20,688 bases of DNA from a virus. Position 1 is the stretch's first letter. Every line of letters begins with the position of its first letter. Under the pieces are notes generated by a model. That model made no database searches. It saw only the letters and a program-made list of their open reading frames with translations, and was not told the DNA's origin. The position numbers and the translations under genes were made by a program. The stretch covers positions 1 to 20,688 of IMG/VR virus record IMGVR_UViG_3300046533_001021; one strand, 5' to 3'. Of this stretch, positions 18,184 through 20,688 are shown piece by piece.

Positions 18184-19638
18184 ATGAACTTAACAATGCC
18201 CACAGCCACAAAAGCTGAAGAGGTTTTGCTTGCGCGTATGCTGAAATCAGTAAACGCGGTTAACCTAGCGATCAATTCTTTAAACGAAAACGATTTCTTC
18301 GATTCAAGGAATAAAGCAATTTTTTCCTGCATGTTCATTGCTTATCAAAACAATCAAAAGATCGAGCCGCTTAGTATTGTGGCCTCTCTTGAGCAGAAGT
18401 TTCCTAAGCTTTCCGATCCTCAATATGTCATTGGCCTTCCATTAATGCACGGCTGGGGGGATGAAGATGAAGTTAAGGAATTCATTGATCAGATAAAGAA
18501 AGCTTCGCAATATCGGCAGATGATGCAGATTGCAACCCTGACTTTAAAGAAAGCTGCGGAAGGCGACGATAACCCCGAAGACGTTCAAGCATTTGCAATG
18601 CAAGAGATGGAGCGCGTTTTTTCTGAATCTGCAAGCGCAACAACACGAACTCTTGAAGCTGAAGCCGACTTTATGGATTCTGGACTTGGATATCTTGATT
18701 TCATTAAGAAACAACAGATCAATAGCGCAAAGGGAATGCACACCTATCAAGGTATGCCGACCGGTTTTACACAATTAGACGATGCGTTATCGGGTATTTG
18801 CCGTGGGCATTTTATTATTATTGGTGCGCGTCCTGGCGTTGGAAAGACTACCTTTGCCTTAAACCTTATTCATCAAATGGCATTGATGGGAATTAAAATA
18901 GGATTTTTCTCTTTCGAAATGACAGCAGATGAAGCGATGCACAAGCTTATCTGCTTGCAAGGTCGAGTCGATCAGCAAAAAGCGATGCGTGGCATGATTA
19001 ACAGCATGGAATACAACGAGGTAATGAACTCTTATCATGAATGCAAAAGACTGCCGATTTATATTGAAGACCAATCACCTCTAAAAATAAGCCAAGTAGT
19101 TGCAAGAACCAAGCGCATGATAGCAACATTTGGGATACAGGTTCTTTTTGTCGATTACTTAGGTGAGATAAAGGGAGATGGTAAATTTACAAATAAGCAA
19201 GAAGAAATACAAATGGTATCGCGGGGGCTTAGGCAATTAGCTAAGGCTATGCGTATTCCTATAGTTTGTATTTGCCAGCTTAACCGTGAAGCCGAGAAAG
19301 AACAGCGTGCACCAAGAAAATCAGATTTGCGAGAATCTGGACAGATCGAGGCGGATGCTCACAGCATTCTTATGCTTCATCAAGAGGCTAAACAACAAGT
19401 GGGACATGTCACGATTCCTAAACAGAATAAAATCAGTGAAGATGATTATGCAATGGAAGGAAAGCAGCTCGACATTGACAATACCGTAAGCTCAAAGATG
19501 ATACTTTACATAGTAAAAAATCGTTTTGGTGCTCAAAGGAAAATAGAATATCAATTTGATGGATCTAAAGGACGCTTTACAGAAATGTCAAGCATGAAAG
19601 AAAATATCAATGAACTAAGAAATAGATTTTCTGAATAG
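18184..19638 (+). CDS. dnaB: Replicative DNA helicase, DnaB family
   Basis: The 484-residue protein is a hexameric 5'-3' helicase that unwinds DNA at the fork. The N-terminal domain (1-150) starts AEEVLLARMLKSVNAVNLAI and FFDSRNKAIFSCMFIAY, as in DnaB. A linker follows, then the RecA-like motor: Walker A GARPGVGKT (214-222), FFSFEMTADE, Walker B VLFVDYL (320-326), CQLNRE (364-369) and DLRESGQIEADAHSILML (381-398). The length is normal and all motor motifs are intact. AGGA lies six bases before the ATG. It ends the early operon, and with the DciA-like protein (10314-10643) and Rep it makes a nearly complete initiation set. Confidence 0.95.
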   Translation: MNLTMPTATKAEEVLLARMLKSVNAVNLAINSLNENDFFDSRNKAIFSCMFIAYQNNQKIEPLSIVASLEQKFPKLSDPQYVIGLPLMHGWGDEDEVKEFIDQIKKASQYRQMMQIATLTLKKAAEGDDNPEDVQAFAMQEMERVFSESASATTRTLEAEADFMDSGLGYLDFIKKQQINSAKGMHTYQGMPTGFTQLDDALSGICRGHFIIIGARPGVGKTTFALNLIHQMALMGIKIGFFSFEMTADEAMHKLICLQGRVDQQKAMRGMINSMEYNEVMNSYHECKRLPIYIEDQSPLKISQVVARTKRMIATFGIQVLFVDYLGEIKGDGKFTNKQEEIQMVSRGLRQLAKAMRIPIVCICQLNREAEKEQRAPRKSDLRESGQIEADAHSILMLHQEAKQQVGHVTIPKQNKISEDDYAMEGKQLDIDNTVSSKMILYIVKNRFGAQRKIEYQFDGSKGRFTEMSSMKENINELRNRFSE

Positions 19639-19644
19639 GATGTT

Positions 19645-19899
19645 GTGGCTAACTACGAGAAATTTGTTATAGGCAATTGCTTGGAATCCGAGGCTTTTAG
19701 GATAGGACATAAGAACTATCTCAATCCGAAGAAGATCACAGAATCCAAGCTTCAAAGGGTTTGTGAGCTTCTAAAAGAGGATGACTTTAGCTTTGAAATG
19801 CTTTTAGAAAAAACTAATAGAGAAACAATTCTCTTAGCTATAGAATTGTCGAACTGGGCAGCCAATCATAACATAAATTTAAGGAATGATAAGAAATGA
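19645..19899 (+). CDS. 84-residue hypothetical protein with GTG start
   Basis: A GTG at 19645 has AGGA five bases upstream and no ATG alternative nearby. The product starts MANYEKFVIGNCLESEAFRI and is helical, with SKLQRVCELLKEDDFSFEML and LAIELSNWAANHNINL. No family is recognised. It lies seven bases after dnaB and overlaps the next gene as ATGA. Confidence 0.55.
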   Translation: MANYEKFVIGNCLESEAFRIGHKNYLNPKKITESKLQRVCELLKEDDFSFEMLLEKTNRETILLAIELSNWAANHNINLRNDKK

Positions 19900-20123
19900 A
19901 AAAACTATTTTTGGTGTTCTTGTGTTTATCTAGCTCTTTACTTGGAACAGATGCTAAGTTCATTATTGATGAAATACATAACTTTGTTGACACGCAGCAA
20001 ACGAGGGCGTGGTTGTTATTTTCTTCATCTAAACCTGATACGATTGAAAGAGCTTATTACCACGGAAGATTATCAGCTTTGATGGAAATAGACGGTTATA
20101 TTCATTCTAATCCACCTGATTAA
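19896..20123 (+). CDS. 75-residue secreted hypothetical protein
   Basis: The product starts MKKLFLVFLCLSSSLLGTDA, a classical Sec signal peptide likely cut after Ala20. The mature part (from KFIIDEIHNFVDTQQTRAWL to YIHSNPPD) is short and helical. It overlaps the previous gene as ATGA and is followed at once by a strong terminator. A small exported protein at the end of an early operon could alter the host envelope. No family is recognised. Confidence 0.6.
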   Translation: MKKLFLVFLCLSSSLLGTDAKFIIDEIHNFVDTQQTRAWLLFSSSKPDTIERAYYHGRLSALMEIDGYIHSNPPD

Positions 20124-20152
20124 AAGGAGCGGCTTTTAACCGCTCCTTTTTT
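20122..20152. terminator. Bidirectional Rho-independent terminator
   Basis: AAAAGGAGCGG (20122-20132) and CCGCTCCTTTT (20140-20150) form a perfect 11-bp stem with a 7-base loop. It is flanked by Ts on the plus strand and gives Ts on the minus strand as well. It ends the early operon and the collagen-like gene, which meet here. Confidence 0.85.
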
Positions 20153-20153
20153 A

Positions 20154-20688
20154 TTATGTTAGATCTTTCAGTAAGAAAATTTTGATGTTTCCTACTGTGA
20201 TAGGGAACGCTAGTTCTGGATGAACTGCTTTGCACAATAACCCTTGTCCAACAATGATATTGCGCATTTTCAGCACTGATCCGGCTTGAATTTCTACCAG
20301 AATTTGTCCCGCAGAATTTTCAGTGTCATCATCAGGCGATTGGCTGAAGCCACCGATTGATGTTGCGGCTAAACGAACGCCATCAACAAAAAGCGCGACT
20401 GCCCAGCTTGGAACTGGTGCCGGAAATGGGGGATTTAACCCTGCTTGTACGCAAAATTCGATTGAATAAATACCATGTTTCAAAAATCTAATTTCACCAG
20501 CCAAAGCCGCGTTGCTGACGTCAAATTCAGGCGATGCGAATACTAAGCCTTCGAAATTCATTTGGTCACCCAGATTGTTCCAAGGCGCAAGAACTTGATT
20601 GACTTCGCTATAAACTTCACATGCCGCATATGGGCATTTATGGTGATGATGTGGCTCGCAGTCTTTACCTGGTGCGCCCTGAAGACCC
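20154..20688 (-). CDS. Collagen-like protein with C1q/TNF-like head, C-terminal part
   Basis: The frame enters from the right edge and runs 177 residues to the stop at 20154. The first residues GLQGAPGKD are Gly-X-Y triplets, the end of a collagen-like stalk. A His/Cys-rich segment (CEPHHHHKCPYAAC) follows, then a strand-rich domain from about residue 30: VLAPWNNLGDQMNFEGLVFA, AALAGEIRFLKHGIYSIEFC, PSWAVALFVDGVRLAATSIG, GQILVEIQAGSVLKMRN. The F/Y-x-V/I and GxY pattern fits a C1q/TNF-like jelly-roll head as in BclA and many phage tail fibres, which form trimers on collagen stalks. It probably is a tail or surface fibre that binds a host receptor. The N-terminal part is outside the window. Confidence 0.75.
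   Translation of the reverse strand, partial: GLQGAPGKDCEPHHHHKCPYAACEVYSEVNQVLAPWNNLGDQMNFEGLVFASPEFDVSNAALAGEIRFLKHGIYSIEFCVQAGLNPPFPAPVPSWAVALFVDGVRLAATSIGGFSQSPDDDTENSAGQILVEIQAGSVLKMRNIIVGQGLLCKAVHPELAFPITVGNIKIFLLKDLT

Overview
The window looks like part of a temperate, podovirus-like phage or phage-plasmid of a Gram-negative bacterium. The evidence is a P22-type portal, a small and a large terminase subunit, Redbeta/lambda-exonuclease recombination genes, a DnaB helicase, a phage-type replication protein, a Cro/C1-like regulator and a tail-type collagen-like protein, together with a ParA/ribbon-helix-helix partition cassette. The DNA is AT-rich. Most genes overlap by ATGA or TAATG junctions. 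A lysine-rich histone H1-like peptide and a DciA (DUF721) protein of the style seen in Chlamydiota hint at a chlamydia-related host, but this is only a weak inference.

Layout, left to right. (1) 1-989, minus: N-terminal part of the portal, cut by the window edge. (2) 1114-5235, plus: an accessory block with two DUF551 proteins, a C5-cytosine methyltransferase that carries a long second open frame, an FtsK-gamma-like winged helix, an HNH nuclease and the ParA/RHH cassette flanked by inverted copies of a 15-bp motif. (3) 5132-9602, minus: the packaging operon. It starts with a ParB-like protein holding the remnant of a fused methylase, then two small genes and TerS, then TerL split into separate ATPase and nuclease genes. 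Five small genes lie between the two halves, several coding for membrane or envelope proteins. (4) 9827-10643, plus: two small genes and a DciA-like helicase loader. (5) 10687-13610, minus: a replication operon (two small genes, a possible Asn/Lys-rich gene, Rep, a 48-aa gene, RusA and one unknown), opposed by a possible antisense RNA with an intrinsic terminator. (6) 13611-14060: a 450-bp gene-free stretch of hairpins and a recurring TAGTCAAAAA motif, a candidate origin. (7) 14061-14475: an XRE regulator and palindromic operators, the likely genetic switch. (8) 14476-20123, plus: the early operon with bet, exo, a GroES-like co-chaperonin and dnaB, interrupted by two minus-strand genes for very basic peptides. 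(9) 20154-20688, minus: the C-terminal part of a collagen-like protein with a C1q/TNF-like head.

How the parts fit: Rep, DciA and DnaB would start and load the replisome. Bet, exonuclease and RusA would recombine and resolve DNA into concatemers. TerS with the two TerL polypeptides would package it through the portal. ParA/RHH would keep an extrachromosomal prophage, and the XRE repressor with its operators would choose between states. The most unusual features are the split terminase with its inserted cassette, the methyltransferase gene that appears coding in two frames, and the collapsed ParB-methylase fusion. No endolysin, integrase, tRNA, IS element or CRISPR array was seen.
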